The notes under the pieces are model-generated. The model was given only the letters and a program-made list of their open reading frames with translations. It was not told the DNA's origin and made no database searches. Below, piece after piece: positions 24,603 through 37,490 of a stretch of DNA of 64,000 bases (position 1 is the stretch's first letter; each line of letters starts with the position of its first letter). This DNA comes from Medicago truncatula. Taxonomy: Eukaryota > Streptophyta > Magnoliopsida > Fabales > Fabaceae. The DNA is taken from positions 56,507,762-56,571,761 of the forward strand of contig NC_053042.1 in assembly GCF_003473485.1 (NCBI RefSeq), in the 5' to 3' direction. The position numbers and the translations under genes were made by a program.

Positions 24603-25635
24603 AGGCTAAAGTGCACTTTTCCCCCCCTAACTTTCAAAAACTTGCAATTTTGACCCCCTAAGTACCAAAACCACAATTTAACCCCCCTAAGATTTAGCCC
24701 CATTGCAACTTTGGTCCTTTTGACCAATTTTGACCAAGTCAACGCCGATTTGGCATGCCACATGTGTATTTTTTAATTTTTTTTTTTTTTTAAAAGCCAC
24801 ATAATCATTTATTAAATTAAAAAAATAAAAAAAATCAGAATTTTTAAAAAAAATCAAAAATTGAAGAATTTTTTTTACTTTTCTTTTCTATTTTTTTTAA
24901 TTACTGATTTTTTAATTTTCTTTTTTTTAAAAGCCACATAATCATTTATTAAATTAGAAAAATGAAAAATAAAATTGAAAAATAAAAAAAAATCAGAATT
25001 TTTAAAAAAAATCAGAAATTGAAGAACTTTTTTAATTTTCTTTTCTATTTTTTTTTTAATTTATGATTTTTAATTTTTCAATTTCTTTTTTCATTTATCT
25101 AATTATCAGAAATAAAAAAAATAGAAAAGAAAATTAAAAAAAATTCTGATTTAAAAAAAATTCTTCAATTTCTGATTTTTTTTTAATTTTTCAATTTCTT
25201 TTTTAATTTAATAAATGATTATGTGGCTTTTAAAAAATCAGAAATTAAAAAAAATTCTTCAATTTCTGATTTTTTTTTAATTTAATAAATGATTATGTGG
25301 CTTTTAAAAAATCAGAAATTTAAAAAAAGTAGAAAAGAAAATTAAAAAAAATTCTGATTTAAAAAAAATTCTTCAATTTCTGATTTTTTTTTTAATTTTT
25401 CAATTTCTTTTTTAATTTTTTTAATTTAATAAATGATTATGTGGCTTTTAAAAAAAAGAAAATTAAAAAATACACATGTGGCATGCCATATCAGCGTTGA
25501 CTAGGTCAAAATTGGTCAAAAGGACCAAAGTTGCAATGGGGCTAAATCTTAGGGGGGCTAAATTGTGGTTTTGGTACTTAGGGAGCCAAAATTGCAAGTT
25601 TTTGAAAATTAGAGGGGGAAAAGTGCACTTTAACC
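24603..25635. mobile_element. 1.03 kb foldback element, long terminal inverted repeats
   Basis: Inverted arms of about 170 bp start aggctaaagtgcacttttcc on the left and end agtgcactttaacct on the right. Both arms carry the same text inverted (gcaactttggtccttttgac; catgccacatgtgtatttttt). The interior is made of T/A-rich repeats, themselves inverted around ttatgtggctttt and attctgattt. It has no coding capacity; the flanks are A-rich, so the target duplication is not resolved. Mutator-like origin is possible. Confidence 0.85.
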
Positions 25636-25959
25636 TAAAAAAAATTGTGCAAATAGTCATAATAATCATCTGATCATAAAATTAATTGACTTTAGTCGTA
25701 ATTACTTTTAAAATCAATCATATGAATCATTGTAATTTATCGATAATGTAAAACCGTTTATATAGCAAGCATCGTCAAATAACACAATAATGACTCAAAA
25801 AATGAGATGAGAAGTGAAAAAGTAAAAAAATAGTGCAATTGAAGAACAAAAAATGTTTTTAAAATATGGATTTATAATTTTTATTTTAAATAATGGATCA
25901 AAAGTGTATTTAAGCTTAAAATATATTGCCTAACAGTCATTTAAGCCAAACCCTTTTTT

Positions 25960-27060
25960 TTTTTTTCTTCCAGAGAGAAGTTTCACTCTCTCTCTCTATC
26001 TTTGGTTTTGTGTCGCTTTTATGAATGACTCGTATGCATCGTTTTTATCTCTTGTCTAAATAAGTTAATATTCACATAGGCCTAATTTTGTTGTTGTTGT
26101 TTCATCGTTTGAATGCGTTATTGTTTGATTTTTCTTGTATTGGTGCGATGTAGTTTGATTTTTCATTTTGTTGTGTTACATGTTATGTTCAGATTGACAA
26201 GTCAACCTTAACTCATTATAGATTCAACTAGAGGTGTTCGCGGTTTGGTTTGGTTCGGTTTTAAGGTTAAAGGTCATCTGAACCGCAAGATAACAAAGCA
26301 TGCTGTTTGGTTTGGTCGGTTGACTTTTAAAATAAAATCTGAACCAAACCAACGCGATTTGAGTTGGATCGGTTGATGCGAGTTTTTTGGAGACTACATT
26401 TTTTTTGTTTACAACATTAAAACCGAGTTAAATAGCTATAACACAACATATTTCCGACAATATTTTAAATTTCATCTAACATTACAATTTTATTTTCATC
26501 AAACTATATAAACGAAATTAAAAATATGGACGAAAAGTAATTATATTATGTAAGAAATGTAAAATACTAAGATTTTATCATTCTATAAAATTTTAAGGAG
26601 TACATAAATATATTTTTGAGATAAAAAACAAAGAAGAAACTTAACAAGAGAAAAAAATATGTCAATATTTAAAAGTTTCTATGAGTATTGGTTTATGTGA
26701 CATAGTTATAGTTGACATTTTTCTTATGTTGCGGTTTGGTTCGGTTAGTAAAATAAAAACTGCAAATCGAACCAAACTACGCGGTTGAGTAAAAAATGAT
26801 CTGAATACATCCAAACTAAATGCGTTTTTTTGCAGTTTTTCGATTGGGTTGGTTCAGTTTTGAACACCCCTATATTCAACCAATAATGACTTGGGCATCA
26901 ATGCTACATATATGATAGATGGGTATTTCATTGACTTTTAACTTTTTAATTTTATTTGAATTTTGTTTTTTATGTTATTAACTTGGATGTCGTGACTCTT
27001 GTGAGTTTGTTCAAAGATTCATCATTTTTAACGGCATGTAATATATATTGTTTTCGTTGC
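25960..27060 (+). repeat. Copy A of an unidentified dispersed repeat (MITE-interrupted)
   Basis: The flanks of the 26229-26872 MITE (about 25960-26228 and 26873-27060) match, with divergence, 36900-37490 and the reverse complement of 51660-51960. Shared text includes ttattaacttggatgt, gtgagtttgtt, gattcatc and tgcgat/tgtttgattt. It has no open frame and the class is not recognised. Confidence 0.55.
26229..26872. mobile_element. hAT-like MITE with 8 bp target duplication
   Basis: The termini are tagaggtgttcgcggtttgg and the inverse ttttgaacacccctat. Flanking 8-mers are gattcaac (26221-26228) and tattcaac (26873-26880), 7 of 8 identical, the target size of hAT elements. The 644 bp body repeats ggtttggttcggtt in both orientations and has no gene. 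Confidence 0.85.
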
Positions 27061-27695
27061 AATCTACCATTTTGAATTAATACCTTATAAACAGAATTAA
27101 TACCTCATAATGAAAAAAAAGACCTTGTCGATTATGACGTTTTTTCATTGTACATTTATGTTTGATCAATCAACAAATTGATCTGGCGCGGTCGAAGAAA
27201 AGAAGGGAAGCAATAAGAAAAGAAATGAAATGGGTATTCTGGTCATAAAAGAAATTCATTTCATAGATGTTAAGAGAGGTTGAAGGAAAATTTAAAAAAA
27301 AAATGCTATTGTATTAAAAAAAAAATCATGTGCTGCGGGAGGAGATGATGAGTGTATTTTACTTAGTTTTTATAATGTACTTAATATATTCAAAATAACA
27401 ATAAAGTCACGGATAAACTTTTATTAGTTTTTCCTCATGTACTTTATTTTGTTAATGTTGACACACCATTATTGTTAGCAATGTCTATTTATAATATCAA
27501 TAACATATATACAGAATAATAGGGATGTTTTAACCGATTTTGCCGTGTCTGGGAAGGGATAGCTGAAGTGTATTGTATGTGTAATATTCTGATCTTTTGT
27601 TGCTTGGACAATTAAGGTACATTGATTGTATTGTATTACATGCATGGCCAGCTGGTTGGTGGCTAGAGATAGGATACCTTTCATCCCAAGGATGT

Positions 27696-27697
<2 letters not shown>

Positions 27698-27772
<75 letters not shown>
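27698..27772. repeat. (AT)n microsatellite
   Basis: About 75 bp of uninterrupted AT dinucleotide. Confidence 0.95.
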
Positions 27773-27776
<4 letters not shown>

Positions 27777-27843
27777 CCCTTTCAAAAACAAAACAAAAAA
27801 AGTATGTATGTATTAGAGTGTAGTACTAGCAAGCAAGCAACTA

Positions 27844-28133
27844 CTCCCTCCGTTTCGGATTAACCGAGCCAAAAGCTCATTTCACACGTATTAAAAAAAA
27901 TGTATAAATGAAGGAGAGAGAAAAATAATTTTGAGTGCATTTGTTAAGTATTGGTGCATTTTCCACTATCATAAATGTAAAGTGGAATATATTCAATTGG
28001 AATGATGAAAGTAATACTAATTAAAATTATAAAGAGAAAAAAGTAATTAATATTGTATTGAAAAGTGAAATGACTCAGTTATTTTAAAACATTTTTTTTT
28101 ACAAATAACTCAGTTATTATAAAATGGAGGGAG
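27844..28133. mobile_element. Stowaway-like MITE
   Basis: Begins ctccctccgtttcggattaa and ends with the inverse, ttattataaaatggagggag. TA duplications lie at 27842-27843 and 28134-28135. Length 290 bp. Confidence 0.9.
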
Positions 28134-28135
28134 TA

Positions 28136-29339
28136 TACCATGATACAGCTGGTGATCATATATAACGACATAAAAAAGTCTTTGTCTCTCATTTTCTTCA
28201 TGTTTGAAAACTGGCGAGGGGAGTGGATAAAAAGTGACATTTTCATTTTTATAAGTAGGTATTCATTTTAATTTGCTAATGAAAAATGTGAGAATCTTGA
28301 AATAAACAATTGTGATGAAAAAAAAAAGAATGAAATACTAATTAGACAATGTATATTTAAAACTATGAAAACATTATTTTGACATTTTCATTTGTTTTAA
28401 AAAAAAGTGTACACAATGATCCATTTATAAGAGTCTAATATCTCCTTATTGCTAAATAAAATTAATACAAATTATTTTAAAAAATACATGCTGAAATGTA
28501 ATTTTGGTTCCTCTATTTTTCAGTTTTGTTAACTTTGATACTCCCCTTTCGAAAATCAGTTTTTTGGTCCATCTACTTAAAAAGTCAATGAATTTTTTTA
28601 GTCTCCCTCCTCTTTAAAGATGTGACATGACTCTCATTAATGATAAGAATCCTACATTGCATTGTTGATATGAAACCGTCATCATATTTTCATTTTCACG
28701 TCATTAGTACTAAAATTAAATTGACAATTTTAATAATTATATTTATTTTTTAAAAAAGTACGAGAAGTCAAATGTCTAAATTGAAAAACCCTAATTTTGC
28801 AAAATCTATCGCTAAACATTGTTCCTCGTCATAAAAACTCAAAATATGGCTAAAATATGGATTTTCATAAAGAATTAGAATTTTCCAACAAAGAAGAAAT
28901 TAATTATAAATTTTAAAGTGTCAAAAACTCAAAATATTGTCATTTGGATCATCATTTTTACGGTCTCAAATCACAATCTCGTTCTTCCTTAAAAACATTG
29001 TCGAAAGCAATATATACTATTTTTTTTTTAAGGACAAAGCAATATATACTATTGTCATCATTATTTTTCAAAAAAAGAAATAACATGTTGATAGCAAATT
29101 ATCTATGAACAATATCTAGTTTATAGCAAAAGAGTAGATGAAAAATCCTTTTTTTAAAAAAAAATTGGGACTGTTTTTTTTTTCCCAGGAAAGGGAGAGA
29201 GAGGAGAGGAAGAACAAGGAAAAAATGGGTAACACATATGCCCCTTTTTTTCAAAACAACACCAACACCTACCAAAACGTCATTGTTGGTTTTCATTCCT
29301 TTTTCAAATTATTTTTGTTTCAAGTTCATTTCGTTGTTT
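28136..29339. other. Intergenic, no gene seen
   Basis: AT-rich sequence with poly-A and poly-T runs. Small frames near 29138-29300 have no recognisable content. Phrases such as ttttggtccatctactt suggest further foldback debris. Confidence 0.45.
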
Positions 29340-29843
29340 TGGAGAAGAGCCTCATGTGTTTTATGCGATAAGAAAGTGTCATTTAAATTGAAAGAAAAAT
29401 TGTATCGGACGACAGTTAGACCGACAATGTTGTATGATACGAAGTGTTGGGCTAATACGAAAATTTAGTAAGCGTATCGGAGATGAGGATGTGTGTTGAA
29501 TGAGTGGTAAGATTTAATGAGATAGGATTCAAAAAGACATCATTAAAGAGAGTTGGGGTAGTAGCTACAGTAGAAAAGATGATACAAAATAAATTTAGGT
29601 GGTTTGGGCATGTTAAGAGAAGACCGATAGATGTTGTTGTACAGAGAGTAGATAAGATGGAGGAGAGTCGTATTAGAATAGGTAGAGGAATACCTAGAAA
29701 AACCAAAAGAGAAAGTATTAGAAAAGATTTAGAGGTTGATAAGTTGAATACAAATATTGTTTCAGATAGAACATTATGACGTAATTTGATCCATATAGTT
29801 GATTCAATTTAGTAGGATAAGATTTGGTTGTTGTTGTTGTTTC
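29340..29843 (+). mobile_element. 3' fragment of an RTE-type LINE
   Basis: The translation reads WRRASCVLCDKKVSFKLKEK, then YRTTVRPTMLYDTKCW, then after frame breaks RWFGHVKRRPIDVVVQRVDK, and GIPRKTKRESIRKDLEVDKL. This is the C-terminal part of plant RTE reverse transcriptase polyproteins. It ends with the gtaatttgatccatatagtt block and a TTG repeat tail. Stops and frameshifts make it dead. Confidence 0.85.
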
Positions 29844-30593
29844 ATTTTGTTGTTCTTGGTCAACTCCAAGCTCTCAATGTCGCTAGAATAAGGTTTTCTA
29901 AAGGCTTTGTTGTGGTAATGAGAAGGAGGAAGAAAAGTAACGAATCTAAAAGTCTAGTTTTGAATACTGATAATCAAAGGTTCCTGCCATAATTTGGGAG
30001 AAAATTGGTGTATGTAATACTTGTTTTGCGGAGTAAAAGTGGGAAGAGCGATGGTAATGCATCAAAAGATTCTTAGTTTTTAATGAATTATTTTAATTCA
30101 TCTCAACTGGTGATGTATGTGGGAATTGAGGTTGGTGGGGGTGGGGGGATGGAGGAAGGGAGTTAAATAGCATAAAGAGTGAGTTTTCAGATAAAGACGA
30201 TGGTGTAAAATGTATGAATATTGAAGAGTTTCCGAGTGTGAATAATAAATTTGTAACATGATGATTTTTTTTATTACAATCAAAATTTTCTATAAAAAAA
30301 AATCCCCGTGTAAAAAATCGATTTAATAGACATCCATAACATTGAGGAATGTTTCTAACTACATATTTCAATTAATTTTAAGAAAAATTGATCGATTGGC
30401 CAAAATTAGAGACTTAAAATCAACACTTTGCATTTGCATAAGCAGTATCCGATTGTCATCTATTTTAATCATTGAAATTACCTTTTTTTTCCGGCGTAGG
30501 GGAGTGGGATTTCACGAGAATTTTGAAGGAAAATTCTCATCACAATAAACATGCATAATTTTTTTATTTTATTCTTTTATTTTATTATTTTTG
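29844..30593. other. Intergenic, no gene seen
   Basis: No supported gene. A G-rich patch near 30137-30155 stands out. Short frames on both strands lack coding character. Confidence 0.45.
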
Positions 30594-30719
30594 ATCAGGT
30601 AGCCTAGTGTCTAGAAATTCACTTTTAAAGTGAATAAATGGGATGTCCGGGGTTCGAACCCCGGCCCCTGCATATAATAATGCATTGTCCCTGCCAACTG
30701 AGTTAGGCTCACGGGACTA
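30594..30719 (-). mobile_element. tRNA-derived SINE
   Basis: On the minus strand it reads cccgtgagcctaactcagtt (box A-like), then gcattattatatgcagg, then ggggttcgaaccccgg (box B). The tail closes with tcactttaaaagtgaa and tctagacactaggctacctg. Internal pol III promoter boxes with no cloverleaf anticodon arm indicate a SINE rather than a tRNA gene. Flanks are T/A-rich and no clean target duplication is seen. The same family occurs at 38430-38534. Confidence 0.75.
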
Positions 30720-32279
30720 TTTATTTTATTTTTATCATTATGCATATCGAATTAAATAAAGGTTTTCGATGAATCGTGTTTAGAAATGAGACTGTATCCA
30801 TAATAATACACTACACTGTTTAATTAATCATGGTATTTCGTCATCTGGTAATATTTATTTATATAAAAAGACAAACAGATTGGAACATTATATGAGAATG
30901 ACAAGACATGGGGAGAAACGCCAAAATAGGCAATCAATAAATGTGTTAATTAGAAACTTTTGTATATAAGACATGGTTTTCCTATAGGTGCAAATTTATC
31001 ATTTGCACATGATAAGAAGTTTAAAATAGTAATTTTGACTTGAAATTTGTGATTTTTATAATAAATATGTAGCTTTTAATAAATAATTGTTTGTTTTCAA
31101 TGAAAAATTACTTTCTCCGTCCTAAATTGTATGTCATTTTAGAAAATATATTTGTCCCAAATTATATGTCGCTTTACAATACCAATGAAAAATTAATGTT
31201 ACTTTTCCTATTATATCCTTAACTATTTATTGCTCCCTCTTCTTTCAATTCATTCATTTATCTTTCTCATATCATTTATTGAGGACAATTTTGTAAAACA
31301 ACTCGTAATATCTCTTTCCCTCATAATATTAATTATATTTCTTAATATGTGTGAAATGCCCAAAACGTCATACAATTTGGGACAGAGGAAGTAATACTTT
31401 TAATTGCCTTAACATTGCAATCTTATACATGTTAGACAAATTCATAAGACATTATTGTAATTTTGAGTGATGGACCACATGGCATGCAAGATGAATAAGA
31501 ACATTAATGTCTCTCCTTTGGTTGGAGCCGCCTGGCCCGCCAATTGCCAACTTGGTTTATCTTTTGCATTTCATTATTATTAAAGACTATGTCTTACACA
31601 ATGGGTCCTCAATCTCAAATCCTCCATTATATTTATGTCTATAGCTTCCCTTCCCATGTGTTCACTACTCTTTCCCCCCACGTGCCCTGCCATTAGATCA
31701 GCTCGATAAATTTGAAATTGTTGTGCACTAGGTAATTTAACTTCACCATGAAACCCAAAAATGGATAATTATAAATTAATTATTATATTTTTAATAGTTA
31801 ATTGTAAAATTTGTTATAATTATATATTAAAAGTATTAAAGCTGAATTCTGCGTATGGTCGATCTTGTTATGCATAGTTGATTTTAAGCTCGGATAAATT
31901 GAGAGTTATGTTGCGCCTCAATAGCCACCGTAAAATTTTGTTGAATTTCTATGACATTGATTAAATACGTAATAACATGAATGTTAGGTCCTGATCCGGA
32001 AGCAACAACTTGTATAGTTTGGTACAATGTCAAATAAGGAAGATTCCCTGCATCAATGTGTGGATGCACTGAAAAATAAACAAGGATTCCACATCTTCAT
32101 GAATGGATGTGGATAAAGAAGTTAGTCTATGAGAGTACAATTTATTTTGGAATATAAGCATTGTTGGAAGAAATCTATGGAGATAATGAACACTATGACT
32201 AGGAGGAAGATTATTTTTATATATACGCCTACAAAAAACTAAGTGGGTGGGTGAAAAGACAAACAAAATAGATATAGTT
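30720..32279. other. Intergenic with one Stowaway-like MITE
   Basis: No supported gene. It includes the MITE at 31110-31391. The stretch 31860-32279 may belong to the RTE LINE that follows but could not be aligned by eye. Confidence 0.4.
31110..31391. mobile_element. Stowaway-like MITE, diverged ends
   Basis: Starts ctttctccgtcctaaattgt and ends with the inverse, gtcatacaatttgggacaga then ggaag, between TA dinucleotides at 31108-31109 and 31392-31393. About 282 bp. Confidence 0.75.
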
Positions 32280-34126
32280 CATGATTTCAGCTTTGGTACA
32301 CTGAAAAAATTAGATCCAAAGATGAGGTATGCATTATTATGCGCAAGGAGTGGAAGAAGGACATTGTGGTTGCAAAAATGATAAAAGATCAGGTCATAGC
32401 CCTTAAAATTTATAGTGGAATAAGACACCTTTAATGTTGTTACTGCTTACGTATATCTAGTAGGGTTACAAAAACACCTTGAAATAATGTTTTTGGAGGC
32501 TTTAGAAGGCTTAATTGATGATATATCACAAGGAGAAAAGATTTTTCTAGGAGGTGATCAAGAGGTTTTAAGGGCTTTCATGGGGGGATAAACCCATCTT
32601 AGAGTTTTCTTCAACTTTTGATCTCATTGCAACTAATGCGTGATTTAAAATGAATTAAAAAGATGATCATCTTATCACATACTAGAATATGATGTCTAGT
32701 TCTCAGATAGATTTCTTTCTTATTAGGAAATGACACATAAAGATTTTTTTTTGAACTGAAAGTCATACATGGAGATAAAACTTGACTGCCCAACATAAAT
32801 TATTAGTTATTGATGTAACGGTTGTTTAGAGGAGAGAGAAGAACAGAAGCTGTAGTGGAATCCAACGGATAAAGCGGTGGAATTTAAAGGGTGAAAATAA
32901 AATGATTTTCCAACATAAGATTTTAGAAGGAGATTTCGGGAAGTCCCAAGGAAGCGCAACTTATATATGGGATAAGATGACGCATGAGAGTATATAAGCA
33001 GCAAAAGAGATGTAAGAATCAAGAGGTTATGGACCTGGAGCTAAAAAAATCATGGTTGTGGAAGTATTCAATGTTAAGTTATAATGAAAAATGAATGGTT
33101 TAAAGATTTATCAAGACAAGATGTAAAAATGTTGAAACTTGGAAAAATTACAAGAGTGATCAAAGACAGACCAAGAAGGCGGCAAAACAAGAAAGAACTC
33201 AAGATTTTTATAGGTTACCAATCCTTAGACATAAAAGAAAGACACGAGACTTGGATCAAGTGAATTATATTGAAGATTAAGAGGGTAAAGTTTTGGTTCA
33301 TGAAAAAGATATATAGGATGGATGAAAGAAGTATCTTCACAACTTATTTAAAGAAGAATATGAGATCTTCCTGAAATCTAATAGGATAAACGTTATAGAG
33401 GATGATCAAAACTTAATTACTATCGTCGAATCCAAGAATTCAAGGTAAAATAAGAGATGAAAAGGATGAGCAATGCTTTTTCAAAAAACGAAAAGGATAA
33501 GTAATGGCAAGACAGTTAGCCCCAGACAACATACTTATTGAAGTTTGGAAAAGTATTGTAGATAGATCATTGGGTGGCTCACAAAACTTATTAATGAAAT
33601 TACGAGGACAAAGCAAATGCCAAATGAGTGGAAAATAAATATTTTAATTATGGCTTATAACAAGAGGGATATACAAAATTGAGCAAATTATGTTGGAATT
33701 AAATTTATGAAGTTATGATAAAGAGTGATTAAATGGACACTAAGAAAAGACACTCGAGTACTGATCACCAATTTAGTTTTATGCATGGGAGGTCAACCAT
33801 GAAAACAATATATTTATTAAGCAGTATGATTGAGCGATATCAGATAGATAAAAACTACTTGCATTAAGTTTTTATTGATTTAGAGAAGACGCGTGATTGA
33901 GTACCAAGAGATATTTTGTGAAAAGTCCTATAGAAGAAAGAAGTTCGGAATGCTTAATTCAAGCTATCAAATATATTTATGAGGTAGTTTTGACTACTGA
34001 GAGGACGTAGGACGGAGTCTCCGACAATTTTCTCATAACAATAGGATTACACAAAGGATCAACCTTAAGCCCTTATATTTTTATTTTAGATTTGGATGTA
34101 TTTTGAACACATCCAAGAGGATACAT

Positions 34127-34389
<263 letters not shown>

Positions 34390-34708
34390 AGTCGTTCTTT
34401 GAGAGTCTATGGAGGAATTAAATGAAAGGTTGAAGAGAAGTCTTCGATGCACATGACTTCCGTCTGATTAAAAGTTAGACAAGTGTAAGGAGTGTAATTT
34501 TAGCAAAGTGCATAAATATTTAAAATGGAGAAGAATCTCAGGGGTTTTATGATATGAAGGAACCAGTCAGGTTGAAGGGAAAATTTTATCGAACTGTTGT
34601 TAGACTGACAATGTTGTATGAAACAGAATGTTGGGAGGTGAATAGACAACATTAGAATAAAATAAGTGTATACTACAATAAAGCCTATTCTTAATTTCAA
34701 GTTTGTTA

Positions 34709-34955
34709 CTCCCTCCGTCTTAAAATAATTGTCTCTTTAACATTTTTTTCTATGTCTCAAAATAATTGCCACTTTATAATAGCAATGCAACATATTTTTT
34801 TTCTCATTATTATACCTTTAATTATTGAATTTCATTCATATTAACTACTCCACTAGCTACAATTAATAAGAGTATTTTAGTAGTTGAAATTAATTTTACC
34901 ATTCCTTAAAAATCATGCGCAAACCTTGAATGACTGTTATTTTGAGATGGAAATA
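34709..34955. mobile_element. Stowaway-like MITE nested in the RTE LINE
   Basis: Begins ctccctccgtcttaaaataa; the right end gttattttgagatggaaata is a diverged inverse copy. TA dinucleotides flank it at 34707-34708 and 34956-34957. LINE coding text stops on one side and resumes on the other. Confidence 0.78.
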
Positions 34956-35045
34956 GTACAAAATGAGGAAGTTGTGTTGAATGTATGATAAGATTGGATA
35001 AGATATGATTCAAAATGATGATAATATTAGTTAGAGAGAGGAGGA

Positions 35046-35063
35046 GGGGGGGGGGGGGGGGGG
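35046..35063. repeat. G18 homopolymer
   Basis: Eighteen consecutive G residues within the LINE 3' region. Unusual in this AT-rich window and a possible assembly weak point. Confidence 0.9.
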
Positions 35064-35290
35064 TGTAACACCTATTGTAGAATAAATGGTGGAAAATAGA
35101 CTTAGGGAGTTTGAGTATGTAGAGAGAAGACCTATAGATTGTGTAATAAGGAGAGTAGATCAAATAGAAAATAATAAGATCAATATAGGCATATGATGAC
35201 CTGGAAAAACTATAAAAGAAATTATTAAAAAATATTTAAAGATTTATGAGTCTGATCAAAATATGTTTTATGTTACAACAATATGGTATA

Positions 35291-36899
35291 ATTTGATATG
35301 TGTCCTCTAAAACCTTTCCCATTTCCACCGTCCACCTCCATCCTTTCATCTCCCGTCACGATGTAGCGCATGACTGGGATGTTGCGCTTGCATTCCCGTT
35401 CGCAGCGTCACCATCTTCAGCCTCTTTTGGGGTTGTTTTGGTGGACTCTGGTGTGCTGGTTTGATCCGCCGCCGCGAACCACCTTGGTTTTTTTATAGCC
35501 TGGCAGTCTAGATTCGTTTGGGTCGTGCAGGTTGGTACTGGTTCTTTCGTTGCTGGATTCTCAACGGTGGTGGCTGGTTAGCCGACGTCGTGTTTCTGCA
35601 CCCTCATTCAGTCATTGGAGATGTTGTTGGTTGTTTTGGGTGTCGAATCCCTTGTGGGTCTGGGTCATGTTTTTTTCTCGAATTTGACTAGTATGGCGTT
35701 TATCTTGCTTTGATTCCTGATTTTAACTCAGGTCTGTTGAGATCTGCATGATTTCAAGTCTACGGATTTGCATCCATTGCGTCAAGAGATGAGAAGATCT
35801 TTTTTGTTGTTGTTCTGAAGGTCCAAGTTCCGACGTTTGTTGATTCATTTTAGGTTGCGACGCTGCGTTATAATGGAACTGGTTTGACTCGAAAGGGTTG
35901 TTATGACTTGCTTTTTTTTTTTTGAGGGACTTGATGTAACTTGAATCATTATGTGTTGACAGACGATTCATACGCCAAATTAGAAGCACTGCACATTCAC
36001 CTAGTTTGTTTTGCAACTCTGAGTTCGCGCTACCATGTGGGTTCATTGGATTGTATTGGATAGGTGTTTGTTTTGGGTTTGTCGTATCCCGATTATCCTT
36101 TTGTTTGACATGGGAATGTGTAGACTTGAAAGAGTCGTTAATGCTTGTTGCGGTTTTTGCAAGGTGGTTGATGGTACGTGATCCGATTTCGTGTTGACGA
36201 TCGCATCATTCGCCAAAGTATAGACCTGCTTGGTACTCACAAGCATCTATCGTTATGGTGTTCGTTTGTTAGAATTTATTAGGGTTGGATCCACCGTGTT
36301 GTTCTTCTTTGATGTATTCTCCGTTAGAGTTTATTCGCTTGGATCGACTGGGTTAGGTTTTATGTCCCCCCTGTTTTTATGTAATTTTTTTCCTTTTTTT
36401 TTAATAATATATATGAGCAATTGACAATTGATTAGAGTTGAATACCAACTTAGTTGTCATTTTGTTCTTCTTTGATGTATTCCACTTTTTTTTATGTCAT
36501 TTTACTCTTGACTTATAGAAAGAAAAATAAATTGATTTGTGTAGTCAATCTCGTTTAATGAAATAACACCCGGTTGTTATTGTAATTATAAAATTTGTTA
36601 AAAAGCAAAGATAATTATAGCAAAATTGAGTTACATATCATCAAAAACATATTAGTAAGGAACCAGAGCAAGATGAGTTTTTTTTTTGAACAAACTAGAG
36701 CAAGATGAGTTAATGATGTTAAGGAACCAAATCAAGAACCACCTAAGCGTTGGTTGATAAAGTATAACTAGAATTGACTCGTGATATTATCAAGAACAAC
36801 CCATCATCTGAGGAATCATCATTGACTATATAGGATTTTGCTTGTGGAAAATTCTAAAACAACATTGAAGGCCAAAAGAAAATTGGATCTTCTCTCTTT
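35291..36899. other. GC-richer repeat-like tract, no gene recognised
   Basis: About 35310-36310 is richer in G and C than its flanks and has phrases such as gccgccgcgaaccaccttgg and gttggtactggttctttcg. Short frames on both strands have no domain text. It is probably non-coding transposon sequence, such as a LINE leader or tail, but cannot be classified. Confidence 0.4.
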
Positions 36900-37490
36900 T
36901 TGAGAGTTGTCGCCAAAACTCTAGTTTGTTCTCTTTCATCCATTAAAGAGGGGTGATTTAGGGTCAATTTTTGACCCAAAATCACCCTTCTAACTCGTTT
37001 TTTTTCTTCTTTCTAATTCCCTTTTATTGAAATTCATCCATCAAAGAGGGGTGATTTATGATCAATTTTTGACCCAAAATCACCCTTCTAACTCGTTTTT
37101 TTCTTCTTTCTAATTCCCTTTTATTGAAATAAGTGATTTTCACATTTATTTCGTTTTTTCTTTCGTGATTTTGTCGTCTTAGTGCGACGTTGTTTTGTTC
37201 GTCATCTTTGTGAGACGTTGTTTGTCTTTCTTGTTTCGTTCAGGTATTTGTTCAGCTCAGATTGTCAGATCAGCTTCGATCCAGTGCAGATCAAATCAAT
37301 GACTTTGGAGTCGTCAACGTTGCAAATCTGGAGACATGGGTATTTCGGAAACTTAACTATAGTCGTATGTGTAGGCTTTAGTACTTTGCCGTTTTATGCT
37401 ATTAACATGGATGTTGTGAGTTTGTTTACGGATTCATCCTTTTTACTTTTAGTGAATTTTCATTGTATCGATGTACTCTATTAATTTGAA
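36900..37490 (+). repeat. Copy B of an unidentified dispersed repeat, with 98 bp tandem duplication
   Basis: Two near-identical 98 bp units begin at about 36937 and 37035 (catccat.aaagaggggtga, ggtcaatttttgaccc, cttctttctaattcccttt). The remainder (gtgcgacgttgtt, gtcgtcaacgttgcaaa, ttaacatggatgttgtgagt) matches copies at 25960-27060 and, inverted, 51660-51960. Confidence 0.6.

Noticed and set aside
30640-30719. Possible tRNA gene, because of ggttcgaacccc
   Set aside because: Boxes A and B are present but no anticodon stem or full cloverleaf; a second copy has an A tail and target duplication, so it is a SINE.
35723-36046. Minus-strand 107-codon frame
   Set aside because: Low-information text in a repeat-like tract with no homologue recognised.
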